Positions 44,529 through 54,103 of a stretch of 64,000 nucleotides of DNA are shown piece by piece. A program made the position numbers and the translations under genes. The notes under the pieces are model-generated. The model was not told where the DNA came from, did no database searches, and was given only the letters and a program-made list of their open reading frames with translations. Origin of the DNA: Bacteroidota bacterium (lineage in GTDB: Bacteria; Bacteroidota; Bacteroidia; Chitinophagales; Chitinophagaceae); NCBI GenBank assembly GCA_018267615.1, contig JAFDYD010000031.1:1-64000 (forward strand), in the 5' to 3' direction. Each line of letters starts with the position of its first letter. The stretch's first letter is position 1.

Positions 44529-46823
44529 CTATTTGTATTTTCCCCAGTCCAATTTATTTTCTGCTACAGGGATTGAATGAACTCGTGCATACTCATTCCT
44601 GCTTTTCAATGTTTGTTCGGCCCATTTTCCCAATGGATAATTTAACTGGCGATATATCAAATAACTGAGGTCAATCGTCCGGCCGGGACGATGATCCTTG
44701 ATATCATCCAGCTCATGCAAAAAAGTGCGGCCATTCGCTTCTTTCACCAATGGCTGCCATTCCTGGTACCACACTATTTGCGTAAATGCAAATGAACTGT
44801 CCCTTGCAATTTTTATATTTCCTATTGTTGATATAGCCCGATCGATTTGCTGCACAGCTTCAGCAGCATGATCTGCTCCTGCTTCTTTTGCAGCCGATTT
44901 TAAATATGAATTTGCTTTGCCAAGATCTGTTATCATCTGAAGATTTTGCCTGCATAATAAAGCTATCGTCTGGAGCACCTCCCAATTATATGTTTGCTTT
45001 TCCGCGGTTCTTTTTGCATGTAACAATTCTGTCAGCTCATCATTCTCCCGAAAATATTTCGCTACTAAATCCAAACGTTTTTTATTCATCGAATCCCAAT
45101 CAAATGCAATTGCAAAATTTTTTGCCGAAGGAACCGGTAACATCGGTAACGATTGGTCTTTTACTTTTTCAGGTTTAGGAAAAATTCCTTCCGAGTTTCC
45201 AAGAATCGGTTTGCGAAAATCAGAAGTCACCCAATCCCAACTGGAATCTGAGAATTCAGCCTGCGTGCTCAACAACTCGTAAATCCTTTTCATATTTAAT
45301 TTCTCATCGCCATAAAACGAAATAAAAAAACGTCTCGCTAAATCTTCCGGATTTGCATTTTTGATATTCCAGGCCATCGCCGCTCCCGTCGTATATCCCA
45401 GCCAGAATGTTTCCGGATTTAATCCGGCATCGGCCCAGCCCGCGATGATCACTCCCATTAACGTTGAATTTTTTCCATCGACGGCTGCTCGGATATCTTT
45501 TAACATACCCGCTATCCTGTTTGAAGAATGTGTGCTCTCCGCGACAACCGTATCAATACTGTGTATCGAATAATAATTTGGAAAGAGCGGCTCTTCCCCC
45601 TGTGTGTACGTATAAGCCAGCTGGCGTATTCCCTGCTTTTGAAAAGCAGCAGCCATTTCATTGTATTCGCCGGTAACCAGGTGTGCCGGCAACAAACTGA
45701 TATCATCTACCGTCAATGGATATTCGCCCCAAAAAATAACGGTTCTCCCCTGCTTATTCAATTCATCTGCGATTGTTTTTATATAGCCCGCCAATAATTT
45801 TCCATTGCCCCCGACTTTTGCCGCTGCTTCTTTCTCACCTGGTCCCTTACCAGCATAGTACGCTTCGTCGGTAGATAGAACAACATATTTACCGCCTTTA
45901 TTAGCTGCCAGTAATTCATTGAACATTGTTTTAGATAATTCAACCGCATCTTTATTTACTATAGAAAATTCATAATTGTTATTGGGATAAAGCCGAAGCT
46001 TTGCATATTCGGGATGTTTGAGCATGAATGAAACATGCGCCGGTGCATCCAGGTAAGGTACAAGTTCCACAAAATATTTTTTTGCGTAGTCAGTCAACTC
46101 CTGGTATTGCTCCGGAGAAACTGCGTAAGGTTCTACCAAATGTGAAGCGGTCTTAAATTCAAAATGTCCCTCGAGTTTTATGGCGAATGCATTTATTTTA
46201 TATTGAGAAGCCTGTCGAATAATTCTTTTGAGCGCTTCCATTTTTTCAAGGTGATGTGCATCATCCCAATAAATAATTCGTAAAGAAAGATCGGGCCAGT
46301 CAGTGATCTCGCCCTCCGGCAGCAAAATATTTCCATCTTGTTTTTGTAGCAGCTGCAAAAAAGTTTGAACGCCATAATACAATCCCTGCGGTGCATTGGC
46401 CACAATACGAATCGATTTCTCTTCTATATGCAGGGAATATGCCTGCTGCTCAATACTTGCTTTATTGCTATCGATATTATTTTCAACAACCACACTACTG
46501 GGCTTCAACAACAATTCGATTTTCGCGGCAGCATTATTGGTCAATTTAAATCCACCTGACGATAAGGGTTGCAATGCTTCTGTCAAACTTTTGTATGCAA
46601 TTGTTTCCTTGATATCGTTTGAACCGTCAATCATCCACTCACCACTAAAAGAAAAACTTTTATCGGAGAAAGAAGTTTTCTGTACGACCGGAAGCAGATT
46701 TGTAAAACTTTTTATTGAATTATCAGGCTGATTGCTTTTTTTATGTTCAGAACATGCAATCGGGAAAATAAAAAAAACGGCGATCAATATGCGAAGCAGG
46801 AACGACCGGTATAATTGGGACAT
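44529..46823 (-). CDS. GH20 family beta-N-acetylhexosaminidase-like lipoprotein
   Basis: Protein of 764 residues. Lipoprotein signal with a Cys after FPIA (Cys24). An N-terminal GH20b-like domain (about 75-175) precedes the GH20 barrel from LRIIYWDDAHHLEKMEALKR on; the Asp-Glu pair is in VVLSTDEAYYAG (near residue 318). GH20 enzymes use the substrate's acetamido group for catalysis, so terminal GlcNAc or GalNAc removal is expected. The remaining C-terminal 300 residues are helical. The AraC-type regulator is divergent, 155 bases upstream, and may control it. Confidence 0.85.
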   Translation of the reverse strand: MSQLYRSFLLRILIAVFFIFPIACSEHKKSNQPDNSIKSFTNLLPVVQKTSFSDKSFSFSGEWMIDGSNDIKETIAYKSLTEALQPLSSGGFKLTNNAAAKIELLLKPSSVVVENNIDSNKASIEQQAYSLHIEEKSIRIVANAPQGLYYGVQTFLQLLQKQDGNILLPEGEITDWPDLSLRIIYWDDAHHLEKMEALKRIIRQASQYKINAFAIKLEGHFEFKTASHLVEPYAVSPEQYQELTDYAKKYFVELVPYLDAPAHVSFMLKHPEYAKLRLYPNNNYEFSIVNKDAVELSKTMFNELLAANKGGKYVVLSTDEAYYAGKGPGEKEAAAKVGGNGKLLAGYIKTIADELNKQGRTVIFWGEYPLTVDDISLLPAHLVTGEYNEMAAAFQKQGIRQLAYTYTQGEEPLFPNYYSIHSIDTVVAESTHSSNRIAGMLKDIRAAVDGKNSTLMGVIIAGWADAGLNPETFWLGYTTGAAMAWNIKNANPEDLARRFFISFYGDEKLNMKRIYELLSTQAEFSDSSWDWVTSDFRKPILGNSEGIFPKPEKVKDQSLPMLPVPSAKNFAIAFDWDSMNKKRLDLVAKYFRENDELTELLHAKRTAEKQTYNWEVLQTIALLCRQNLQMITDLGKANSYLKSAAKEAGADHAAEAVQQIDRAISTIGNIKIARDSSFAFTQIVWYQEWQPLVKEANGRTFLHELDDIKDHRPGRTIDLSYLIYRQLNYPLGKWAEQTLKSRNEYARVHSIPVAENKLDWGKYK

Positions 46824-46978
46824 AGCATTTACTTTGAAACAAAGTAAGACGTTTTTGAAATAAACGATAAATCTTCCCCGGCGACATTATTATACTATTT
46901 TTCCCGATATATTGCCTATTATGTCTTTGGATTACAATTTTCCATTTACCTAAGAACAATTTAGGTTATATTTAGTCA

Positions 46979-47842
46979 GTGAAGCCCACCTTAAAACCAA
47001 TCATATCGAACGAATCGAGCATCTTCAAAGTGTTGATCCAGGGTAACGATAAGGAATTCGATTATCCCTGGCATTATCATCCTGAATTAGAACTCACATA
47101 CATTCTTTCGAATAGGGGTACACGTTATGTAGGAAACAGCATCGAAACTTTTGAGGAAGATGATTTTGTCCTTCTTGGATCTAACCTGCCTCACTGCTGG
47201 ATAAAATCTACGGATCACCAGGAAACTTCATCGGCCATAGTAATTTATATGTTCAAGTCGTTTGTAGAAAACGAACTCTTTTCGACGCAGGAATTCAACG
47301 CCATACAGAAATTATCTGCACTCGCTTCAAAGGGAGTCAGGTATGATAAAAAAGTCGCGACGAAATTCAAAGACAGACTTATTGCTTTATTAAGTCTACC
47401 TCCTTTTGAGAAAATGATACATTTTCTCGAATTACTAAATGATCTTGCTTCTATTAATGATTACTCATTATTATGTGAGCAGAATTTCAATTTTGAATTT
47501 GATGATATCAGCAATGAAAGGATGAATATAATTTACGATTATATTCAAAAAAATCATTTGAAGAAAATTACGCTTGCCGATATTGGTGCTGCAGTGCATA
47601 TGAGTGAAAGTTATTTCTCGCGCTATTTTAGCAAGATCATGAAAAAAACTTTTTTTGAATACCTGAACGAATATAAAATTAATAAAGCATGCAGGTTATT
47701 GATCGAAACAGATAAACAGATCAGCGAAATTTGTTATGCTTCAGGCTACGACAGTCTTCCTTTCTTTTACAGGCAGTTTAAAAAAATAAAAAAATGCCAG
47801 CCCAAAATGTTTAAGAAGATCTATAATAAAGCGACATTTTGA
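46979..47842 (+). CDS. AraC-family transcriptional regulator
   Basis: Protein of 287 residues; the start codon is GTG at 46979. N-terminal cupin sensor (about 20-110, with WHYHPELELTYI) and C-terminal pair of AraC helix-turn-helix motifs (about 185-285), with LADIGAAVHMSESYFSRYF and ISEICYASGYDSLPFFYRQF. Carbohydrate-sensing regulators of this size are frequent next to sugar-utilisation loci. It lies between the divergent GH20 gene and the convergent PUL end, so it may regulate either. Confidence 0.92.
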   Translation: MKPTLKPIISNESSIFKVLIQGNDKEFDYPWHYHPELELTYILSNRGTRYVGNSIETFEEDDFVLLGSNLPHCWIKSTDHQETSSAIVIYMFKSFVENELFSTQEFNAIQKLSALASKGVRYDKKVATKFKDRLIALLSLPPFEKMIHFLELLNDLASINDYSLLCEQNFNFEFDDISNERMNIIYDYIQKNHLKKITLADIGAAVHMSESYFSRYFSKIMKKTFFEYLNEYKINKACRLLIETDKQISEICYASGYDSLPFFYRQFKKIKKCQPKMFKKIYNKATF

Positions 47843-47880
47843 GCCGATTTAAGACACATACATGAGGATCAAAGAATAAA

Positions 47881-47960
47881 AAATATTCAATATTCAACAA
47901 TCAACAGACAATGCTCAAGTGGTAATACAAAAAATTGATTTTAAAATAGAATATTGATTT
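47881..47960. repeat. Degenerate family F element (F2) between convergent genes
   Basis: A left arm of CAATATTCAACAATCAA type (about 47888-47905) faces a right segment TTGATTTTAAAATAGAATATTG (about 47935-47956). The pairing is imperfect, but the words are those of F1 at 28780-28888. It is at the junction of the AraC gene and the convergent secreted toroid gene. Confidence 0.5.
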
Positions 47961-47963
47961 TTT

Positions 47964-49583
47964 TTACTCAATCATTACGACCCCCTTCCCATTTCTTTTT
48001 ATCCGGATACTAAAATCTCCATTTCCCAAATCATTGATAGAATATCCCTGCGCCATTGAAGAAATTACATTATTCAATTTCATTTTCCCTAACATTATTT
48101 TTTTTGGCCTGAATGAAGCTCTTATATATTCGATGCCTTCGCGTTCCGTAGTATGATACGATATTGAATTTTCTTTGTATTCCACTTTGTTGAGAATCCC
48201 GGTGGAATATAAAATATGATTTGCCCGATGGGGCGCCCAATCAGGAACCGCAGCCAATGCGTGATAGAACATCCGCGGTCCTTCGCCATAGCAATCGGAC
48301 CACCAGCTAAGAACTCCTTTGCTCAATGGACTTTCAAATGCTTTTCCTGATGAATCATTACAATAAGTAACCCAGTTCAGGGAGCGATATGCTTTTTCCT
48401 TATATGATGCATTGCCTGATATCGAATACCACTTTGCGCACGAAGCACCGTAACGCGCGGTTTGATAATCCATTTTATATAGAAAAGAATCCTGCTCGCC
48501 CACAATATTAGCGCCCCATTGATTGGATGGTTCGTTGGGTGCACAATGAAAAACAAAATTGTCTTCTGTCCACTTTATTAACGCCGGCACATCGCTTTGC
48601 CAATGCGGATCGAATTCAGGATGATCGAGCAGGTACAATGTAAAATTGCTTGCGCTCATATTACTTTTATAAGTATTGCTGTTGAGATACGTGTCAGTGT
48701 GCCCATCTGTCCAATAACCTGTTCGCAGGGGAAAGTCGAGCAGGAAGCGTCTGACTAACGTGCATGCATATTCGTACGATTTTACATTTCCCAAATTTGC
48801 CTTCGCCAGATTATCCAACAATGTATACGCCCCGATCCAATTGGCGCAATATTCAGCAGTGACTTTTCCATTATCCATTGTAACACGGTATGGCCAAGGC
48901 GAGCGGTCTTTATCACCTTTCCTCACTTTTGATGCAAGTGTATTGGCAACCCTGATCGCAGCATCGCGATATTTTATATCACCGGTATATAGGAACAAAC
49001 GATAATAGGTCAATCCCATATCACCAGCGTGATCAACTTGTACTTCGTGTAAAACAAAACGCTTCGCGCTGGTGAAGCCACGGAAAACAGTATCACCGGC
49101 ATTTGTTGTTGTGTATGGAAAATTTGGCCATGCAAAAGAAAAAGGAGTCGTTCCATGGTCGATGGTATAATCAATGAGTGATCGCACAATATTCATGACT
49201 GTAGTATCGCCGGTAAAAGCGTAGTATAGTCTGGCCGACTCGAACCAATTGGGAATTTTTTCTCCAACATCATTCATCCAGGTATCCGGTTCCATATTAT
49301 TTTTAAAGGCACAATAGAAATAATATTGAGGATACAAAGAACGAGGAGAAGGGCCGGGACTCATCGGAACTTTTGTCTTGATAAAGTTCCATCGCGTTTT
49401 CAAAAACCATTCGTAAGATTTTTGCGGCTCGCCCATCCATGAAATAATTTTGTTTGAGTCGTCGAGCAATATCTTGTGATTGCAAAGGCTGCCGGGTTTA
49501 GATAGTGATTCTGCAGATTTTATTTGCGCGAAAGTGACGATTGCAACAAGCAAAAATTTTCCCGTGATTAATATTTTTTTCAT
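47964..49583 (-). CDS. Secreted alpha/alpha-toroid protein of unknown activity
   Basis: Protein of 539 residues from ATG 49583 with a signal peptide ending at VTFAQ. The helical pattern resembles a six-hairpin toroid glycosidase or epimerase: repeated segments such as IPNWFESARLYYAFTGDTTVM, LTYYRLFLYTGDIKYRDAA and YGASCAKWYSISGNASYKEKA. I do not recognise a named family. It lies at the 3' end of the PUL on the same strand, separated from DUF4380 by element D3. A uronic acid or GAG-related activity is conceivable but unproven. Confidence 0.65.
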   Translation of the reverse strand: MKKILITGKFLLVAIVTFAQIKSAESLSKPGSLCNHKILLDDSNKIISWMGEPQKSYEWFLKTRWNFIKTKVPMSPGPSPRSLYPQYYFYCAFKNNMEPDTWMNDVGEKIPNWFESARLYYAFTGDTTVMNIVRSLIDYTIDHGTTPFSFAWPNFPYTTTNAGDTVFRGFTSAKRFVLHEVQVDHAGDMGLTYYRLFLYTGDIKYRDAAIRVANTLASKVRKGDKDRSPWPYRVTMDNGKVTAEYCANWIGAYTLLDNLAKANLGNVKSYEYACTLVRRFLLDFPLRTGYWTDGHTDTYLNSNTYKSNMSASNFTLYLLDHPEFDPHWQSDVPALIKWTEDNFVFHCAPNEPSNQWGANIVGEQDSFLYKMDYQTARYGASCAKWYSISGNASYKEKAYRSLNWVTYCNDSSGKAFESPLSKGVLSWWSDCYGEGPRMFYHALAAVPDWAPHRANHILYSTGILNKVEYKENSISYHTTEREGIEYIRASFRPKKIMLGKMKLNNVISSMAQGYSINDLGNGDFSIRIKRNGKGVVMIE

Positions 49584-49647
49584 AAATATTTTTGATGAAT
49601 GGTTTGAAAGGGATGTCTCGCACAAAGACACAAAGAAAACAGAACAA

Positions 49648-49796
49648 ACGTCATCTCAAACGAGATCTCGCAGCGAAGAAACGAAGTAAGCAATCCCGGC
49701 TAGTTATAGCAATTTTCTAATTAGTTAGCTGGGGATTTCTCATCCGCCATCAAATTATTCTACTACGAATCGCTGGTGGCGGATTCGAAATGACGG
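49648..49796. repeat. Family D element (D3)
   Basis: The left outer arm (AACGTCATCTCAAACGAGATC type) is diverged; the right outer arm keeps GGTGGCGGATTCGAAATGACG. The inner hairpin pairs AATCCCGGCTA with TTAGCTGGGGATTTCTCAT. It lies inside the PUL, between the toroid protein and DUF4380 genes, co-directional on minus. Confidence 0.78.
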
Positions 49797-49836
49797 TCGC
49801 TCAACTTGCTTTGCGCCTTTGTGCGCCATATTTTTC

Positions 49837-50730
49837 TCAAAGAACATTCGCGATCCAATAATTTATTCGTTCAGCTATTTCATTTTCATCAGCAGAAGTC
49901 GCCAGTTCCCAATATTCAACATGCTCCACAAATTTTCCCGGCATGATATTAAGCTCGGGAGCAAGTGTTTCAATTTCCAAAAAATGCTGGTTAATATATA
50001 TCTCGTTATTAGAATTAAAATCCGGATATTTCGCTTCCGGTATCCAACTGAATTTTTTTATAAAAATTTCTTCATGCAGCAAATAAGCCGCCCAACCTTG
50101 CTTATTCAGTAAACCAATTTTTTGCTCGGATGAAAAAGCAGGATCCTGACGCGCAAGAATAAATTCATTTCCCCAATGCCATCTCGGATCTTCCATTTGT
50201 GCATACTGCCAAAGCACAAGCGGACGAGCTGGCAATAAATAATCATTGCCTGCGCCATAAGGTTCTTGCGGAATAATTGCACGTCCGCCTTCTGCCATTG
50301 CAGAAATTGCCCATGGTGATAAAGCGTGTACACGACTCGAATGATTGTATAATCTGTGTAATATTTTTACTCGCAGTTCTGATTCAAAACAAATTTCAAT
50401 TTCCTTGACTATACCTGTTGTCGATTCTTTTGGTTGTGTAAGTTTCAAAACTTCATTTTGTATATCGAAAACGACGGGATCATTGTCCGGGAAATAAGTG
50501 CGTGGAATTTCTTCTGGCGCATGCCAAAGTCTGTGCCCGCCATATATCCGCCATTCTTTATCTTTTGTTCTTCCGGCATCTTCATCGGATACATAAAAGA
50601 AATTTTGTTTGTTGATGAATCCAAAATGAAGGATACGCGGACCAACATCCGTCGTTGCAATCAATTCTATTTTTTCGTTGTACCATCGAATGCAGTTCGG
50701 CCAACCCTTATAATTCAATTTTTCATGCAT
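49837..50730 (-). CDS. DUF4380-domain protein
   Basis: Protein of 297 residues with the beta-rich DUF4380 pattern: LIATTDVGPRILHFGF at the N-terminus, GGHRLWHAPEE and LSPWAISAMAEGG. The fold resembles galactose-mutarotase-like supersandwiches, so it may be a mutarotase-like or sugar-binding protein. No signal peptide, so cytoplasmic. It is 9 bases downstream of the M24 peptidase gene, so they form a tight operon. Confidence 0.82.
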   Translation of the reverse strand: MHEKLNYKGWPNCIRWYNEKIELIATTDVGPRILHFGFINKQNFFYVSDEDAGRTKDKEWRIYGGHRLWHAPEEIPRTYFPDNDPVVFDIQNEVLKLTQPKESTTGIVKEIEICFESELRVKILHRLYNHSSRVHALSPWAISAMAEGGRAIIPQEPYGAGNDYLLPARPLVLWQYAQMEDPRWHWGNEFILARQDPAFSSEQKIGLLNKQGWAAYLLHEEIFIKKFSWIPEAKYPDFNSNNEIYINQHFLEIETLAPELNIMPGKFVEHVEYWELATSADENEIAERINYWIANVL

Positions 50731-50739
50731 GCAAATATT

Positions 50740-51867
50740 TTACTGACTGAACCGATGATTAAATTTTGTAAGAATTTGCGGTCCACCTGTTCTCACCACC
50801 GCCAAGTGTTCCACACGAATACCAAATTTTTCTTTATAGACAGCGGGCTCAAGTGCGATCACCATTCCTGGTTCGAGTATCATTTTATTATAAGGAACGA
50901 TGCGAGGTTCCTCATGATAACAAGTACCAACGCCATGTCCGCCATGATGACCGAATTCTTCATACATATCAAGACGGCCGCGCATTAAGCGATCCACTTC
51001 GCGTGCTTCATTTCCTGGTACCAAAGCTTTCACCCCAATATCGAGCGCATCTTTTACGCTTTCGAAAATTTCCTGTTGCCCAGACGATGGTTGTCCAAGA
51101 ACAATTGTATTACACGAATCTCCCCAATATCCATTCAGACATGGAGTGAAATCGCTAAGGACAAAATCATTTTTTTCCATTTTTTTTGTGCGTGGATTAC
51201 CTCCACCGGTTGCAGTCGCGGCGCCACTTATAAGATCTGCCATCAATGGTATGCGTGCTCCCGCCGCTGTTTCCATTTCCAGTCTTACTTTCGAAAATAA
51301 TTCGAGCTCCGTCATTCCAGGTGCTGCATATTTTAAAACTGCTTCTTGTCCGATATCAGCAAGATTCGCCGCAAGTTTTATAGATTCAATTTCATCTTCG
51401 TCTTTAATTGCACGAAGCACGGCGATATCCTGGTCTACATTTATCCATTCTATTGAAGGAAAGACTTCTGAAAGTTTTTGAATAACCACATTTGGAATAT
51501 GATCCCCTTCAATTCCAATTCTCCCCGTTTTGATTTTCATCGTTTCAAAGCCGTCCGTCAATTCTGATAAAAACGATTCTCGAAACATTAACGGTTCACG
51601 ATAAGAATAACTTGAATACAATTTTATGGTGATGCCTTCGTGAACAGAAACAGATTTCGATTCTTCATTGTCGGCAAGCAAAAGCGATGCACCCTGGTCT
51701 GCAGATATAAACAAGACAGCGGGAAGTAATTGAAATGGAGAGGCACCCGTTTGAAAATCGTACCAGTATCCGCTGTAAGAAAGAATATTAGAAGGAGATG
51801 TCAGTAAAAAACCGTTTAGGCCTTTTGACTTTCCAAAAAGATCAAGTCTTTTTTTTCTTTCTGTCAT
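50740..51867 (-). CDS. M24-family metallopeptidase (Xaa-Pro/creatinase-like)
   Basis: Protein of 375 residues with the pita-bread fold. N-terminal creatinase-like domain (about 1-130) and C-terminal metal site: Asp in DFTPCLNGYWGDSCN, His in HHGGHGVG, Glu in CYHEEPRI and Glu in ALEPAVY, all five ligands in order. The family cleaves Xaa-Pro or other amide bonds (creatinase lacks metal). In this sugar locus the substrate may be an amide-linked modification rather than a peptide; uncertain. Confidence 0.88.
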   Translation of the reverse strand: MTERKKRLDLFGKSKGLNGFLLTSPSNILSYSGYWYDFQTGASPFQLLPAVLFISADQGASLLLADNEESKSVSVHEGITIKLYSSYSYREPLMFRESFLSELTDGFETMKIKTGRIGIEGDHIPNVVIQKLSEVFPSIEWINVDQDIAVLRAIKDEDEIESIKLAANLADIGQEAVLKYAAPGMTELELFSKVRLEMETAAGARIPLMADLISGAATATGGGNPRTKKMEKNDFVLSDFTPCLNGYWGDSCNTIVLGQPSSGQQEIFESVKDALDIGVKALVPGNEAREVDRLMRGRLDMYEEFGHHGGHGVGTCYHEEPRIVPYNKMILEPGMVIALEPAVYKEKFGIRVEHLAVVRTGGPQILTKFNHRFSQ

Positions 51868-51911
51868 GGAGCGTTTTTTTCATAGTGCATCAATCTGAAA
51901 TGATGCACGGT

Positions 51912-53036
51912 TTATTTTTTTAGAACAGTTCCATATTTTTTTATGGTATCCCAGTTGAGTTCTATTCCTAATCCTGGTTTTTGCGGCACTTCCACCCAAC
52001 CATTCTTTTGTACAAAAGGTTCGGCGAGCAACCCTTTTCGTATAGGCGACTGCGTTATAGAAAATTCCAGGAAAGGCGCATTTGGAATTGCTGCGATCAG
52101 CTGAATAGAAGCCGCAACAAGAATTCCTGTTTTGAATGCATGCGGAACGCAAAGAAGATTTTCATCTGAACATAGTGATGCGATTTTTTTTGCTTCAGTG
52201 AGACCGCCACACCGCGAGATATCAGGTTGTATCACGTCCACATGCGTTTCCCTGATCAGGCGGGAAAATGCAAGTCTTCCGCTTTCTTCCTCGCCCGTGG
52301 CGATACGCATCGTGGTTGAATCTGCAAGTCTTTTATATCCTGTCAAATCCTCTGCGGGCAAAGGTTCTTCAAGCCAGAAAATATTCAGTTGCTCGAGCGC
52401 CCTGGCAACATATAATGCTTCTTTAAAACGATACCGCTTTCCGATATCAATCATAATTTCTACATGATCTCCTGCTGTTTGCCTGGCAGTTCTTATCAAT
52501 TCAATATCTTTCTTCACATCAAAACCCAATGGCCCCCATCCTAATTTAATTGCAGTGTATTGCTTTTCTACGCAATCAGAAACCAGTTCTTTTACACCGT
52601 CAATATCATCAGGCATCAGCGCACTTGCATATGGCCTGATTTTATTTTTATATGATCCACCTAATAATTTATGCACAGGCTTCCCGGAAAATTTTCCCAT
52701 GATATCCCAGATCGCCATATCGATTCCACTCATTACATGCATCACCGGACCTGTTCTTCCATAATAATAAGTTTTCGCCCACATATCATTCCATATCTGT
52801 TCATAATCGAAAGGATCCATGCCGACAACAACTTCTTTTAATCCGTAGCAGGTGCCGTGCGACATATACGCATCGACAACTGCTTTTCCAACACCCGGCG
52901 CAGTATCTACTTCTCCGTAGCCAGTAATTCCTTCGTCTGTTTCTACTTCAATGATCAGATCGTCCTGTGTGCCGTCAGCAGCTGTTGAAATTTCCGGCAG
53001 CCTTAATACAATTGCGTTGACGTTTGTTATTTTCAT
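51912..53036 (-). CDS. Mandelate racemase/muconate lactonizing enzyme-family dehydratase
   Basis: Protein of 374 residues of the enolase superfamily. The N-terminal capping domain is followed by the barrel with a Lys in AIKLGWG, metal ligands in MIDIGKR (Asp), WLEEPL (Glu) and TGEEES (Glu), and a His in PHAFKTG. The pattern fits acid-sugar dehydratases (rhamnonate/galactonate type) rather than mandelate racemase. It removes water from a sugar acid to give a 2-keto-3-deoxy acid. It is followed by the M24 gene and preceded by an exporter or importer (EamA), SDR and RraA, a set suited to acid-sugar breakdown. Confidence 0.88.
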   Translation of the reverse strand: MKITNVNAIVLRLPEISTAADGTQDDLIIEVETDEGITGYGEVDTAPGVGKAVVDAYMSHGTCYGLKEVVVGMDPFDYEQIWNDMWAKTYYYGRTGPVMHVMSGIDMAIWDIMGKFSGKPVHKLLGGSYKNKIRPYASALMPDDIDGVKELVSDCVEKQYTAIKLGWGPLGFDVKKDIELIRTARQTAGDHVEIMIDIGKRYRFKEALYVARALEQLNIFWLEEPLPAEDLTGYKRLADSTTMRIATGEEESGRLAFSRLIRETHVDVIQPDISRCGGLTEAKKIASLCSDENLLCVPHAFKTGILVAASIQLIAAIPNAPFLEFSITQSPIRKGLLAEPFVQKNGWVEVPQKPGLGIELNWDTIKKYGTVLKK

Positions 53037-53102
53037 TTAAGAATTTTTTTTACTTGAGAGGTGATAAGGCTTGAATTTAAGGATAATGAATTAGTTTGAT
53101 TC

Positions 53103-54080
53103 TTACGTTTTAATCTTTCCATCTTTCAACGCTTTCCGCTTTGTAAAGAATTCCAGCAATTGATTTTCATATACAGTAACCATCAGCGTTCCAATAAAAA
53201 TAATAAACCCTCCTGCAAACATGACTCCTGTTATCTCTTCCTTCAAAAGAATTACACCGAGCAAAGAAATAAAAAACGGAAGCAGGTAATTTCCCAATAT
53301 CGCTTGTGTAACATCCATGTCTTTCAAAACATAAAAAAACAGGATCATAGATATTCCATAAACAACAAAACTCAATTCCAACAGCCCAAGAATAATTGTC
53401 GTGCTTGAATGCAAGATCATGGTGATGTGAAAAGGCTCCACCCAAATCAATAAAGGCAGACTTGCAACACTTCCTATCAGTGAGCTATACACGAGAATTT
53501 CCAATTCGGTATAACCCTTATCAACAAGCAGCTTACAATACGTATTATAAAAAGCGCAGCAGCAACATGCAAAAAGAAATATCATGTTCCCCTTAAAATA
53601 TTTTCCTTCTCCCAATCTTGCATTTTTCACATCTGAAAGTGATGTGAGCAGAACACCCGCAATGGCAATAAAAAACCCGATAACACGGATGATATTAAAT
53701 TTTTCGCCAAGAAAGACAGACGCGAAAACCGCAACCAGTACGGGTATTGTGAGCGTGATGATCCCTGCATTCGCAGCCAGTGTCATCGTCGATCCTAACG
53801 TGTATGCATACTGCATAATAAATATTCCAACTAGTCCGGGTAAAATAAAATACGCCATGTCTTTCCAGGACCTCGGTTTTCTATCTTTTCTTTTTTTATT
53901 TTCAAACCATAAAAAAGGAATAAAAAAAATAGTGCTGCATATCATGGGAACAAAAGCAATCGTAACCGGCCCCAAATCATTTCCCATCAAGCGGATCACC
54001 GGAACCTGTGTGGCCCACATGAAATTAATCAGGATGATGAGAAAAAGATTTTTTGTCTTCGACGATTTTGCAACAACCAT
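53103..54080 (-). CDS. EamA/DMT-family transporter
   Basis: Protein of 325 residues with about ten hydrophobic segments in two EamA repeats (about 10-150 and 165-305), with LFLIILINFMWATQVPVIRL at the N-terminus. Drug/metabolite transporter superfamily; inner membrane. In this PUL it may carry the sugar acid or monosaccharide across the inner membrane, a role usually filled by MFS or SSS carriers. It is 23 bases from the SDR gene. Confidence 0.87.
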   Translation of the reverse strand: MVVAKSSKTKNLFLIILINFMWATQVPVIRLMGNDLGPVTIAFVPMICSTIFFIPFLWFENKKRKDRKPRSWKDMAYFILPGLVGIFIMQYAYTLGSTMTLAANAGIITLTIPVLVAVFASVFLGEKFNIIRVIGFFIAIAGVLLTSLSDVKNARLGEGKYFKGNMIFLFACCCCAFYNTYCKLLVDKGYTELEILVYSSLIGSVASLPLLIWVEPFHITMILHSSTTIILGLLELSFVVYGISMILFFYVLKDMDVTQAILGNYLLPFFISLLGVILLKEEITGVMFAGGFIIFIGTLMVTVYENQLLEFFTKRKALKDGKIKT

Positions 54081-54103
54081 AAAAATATCTTCTTATATTT
54101 TTT

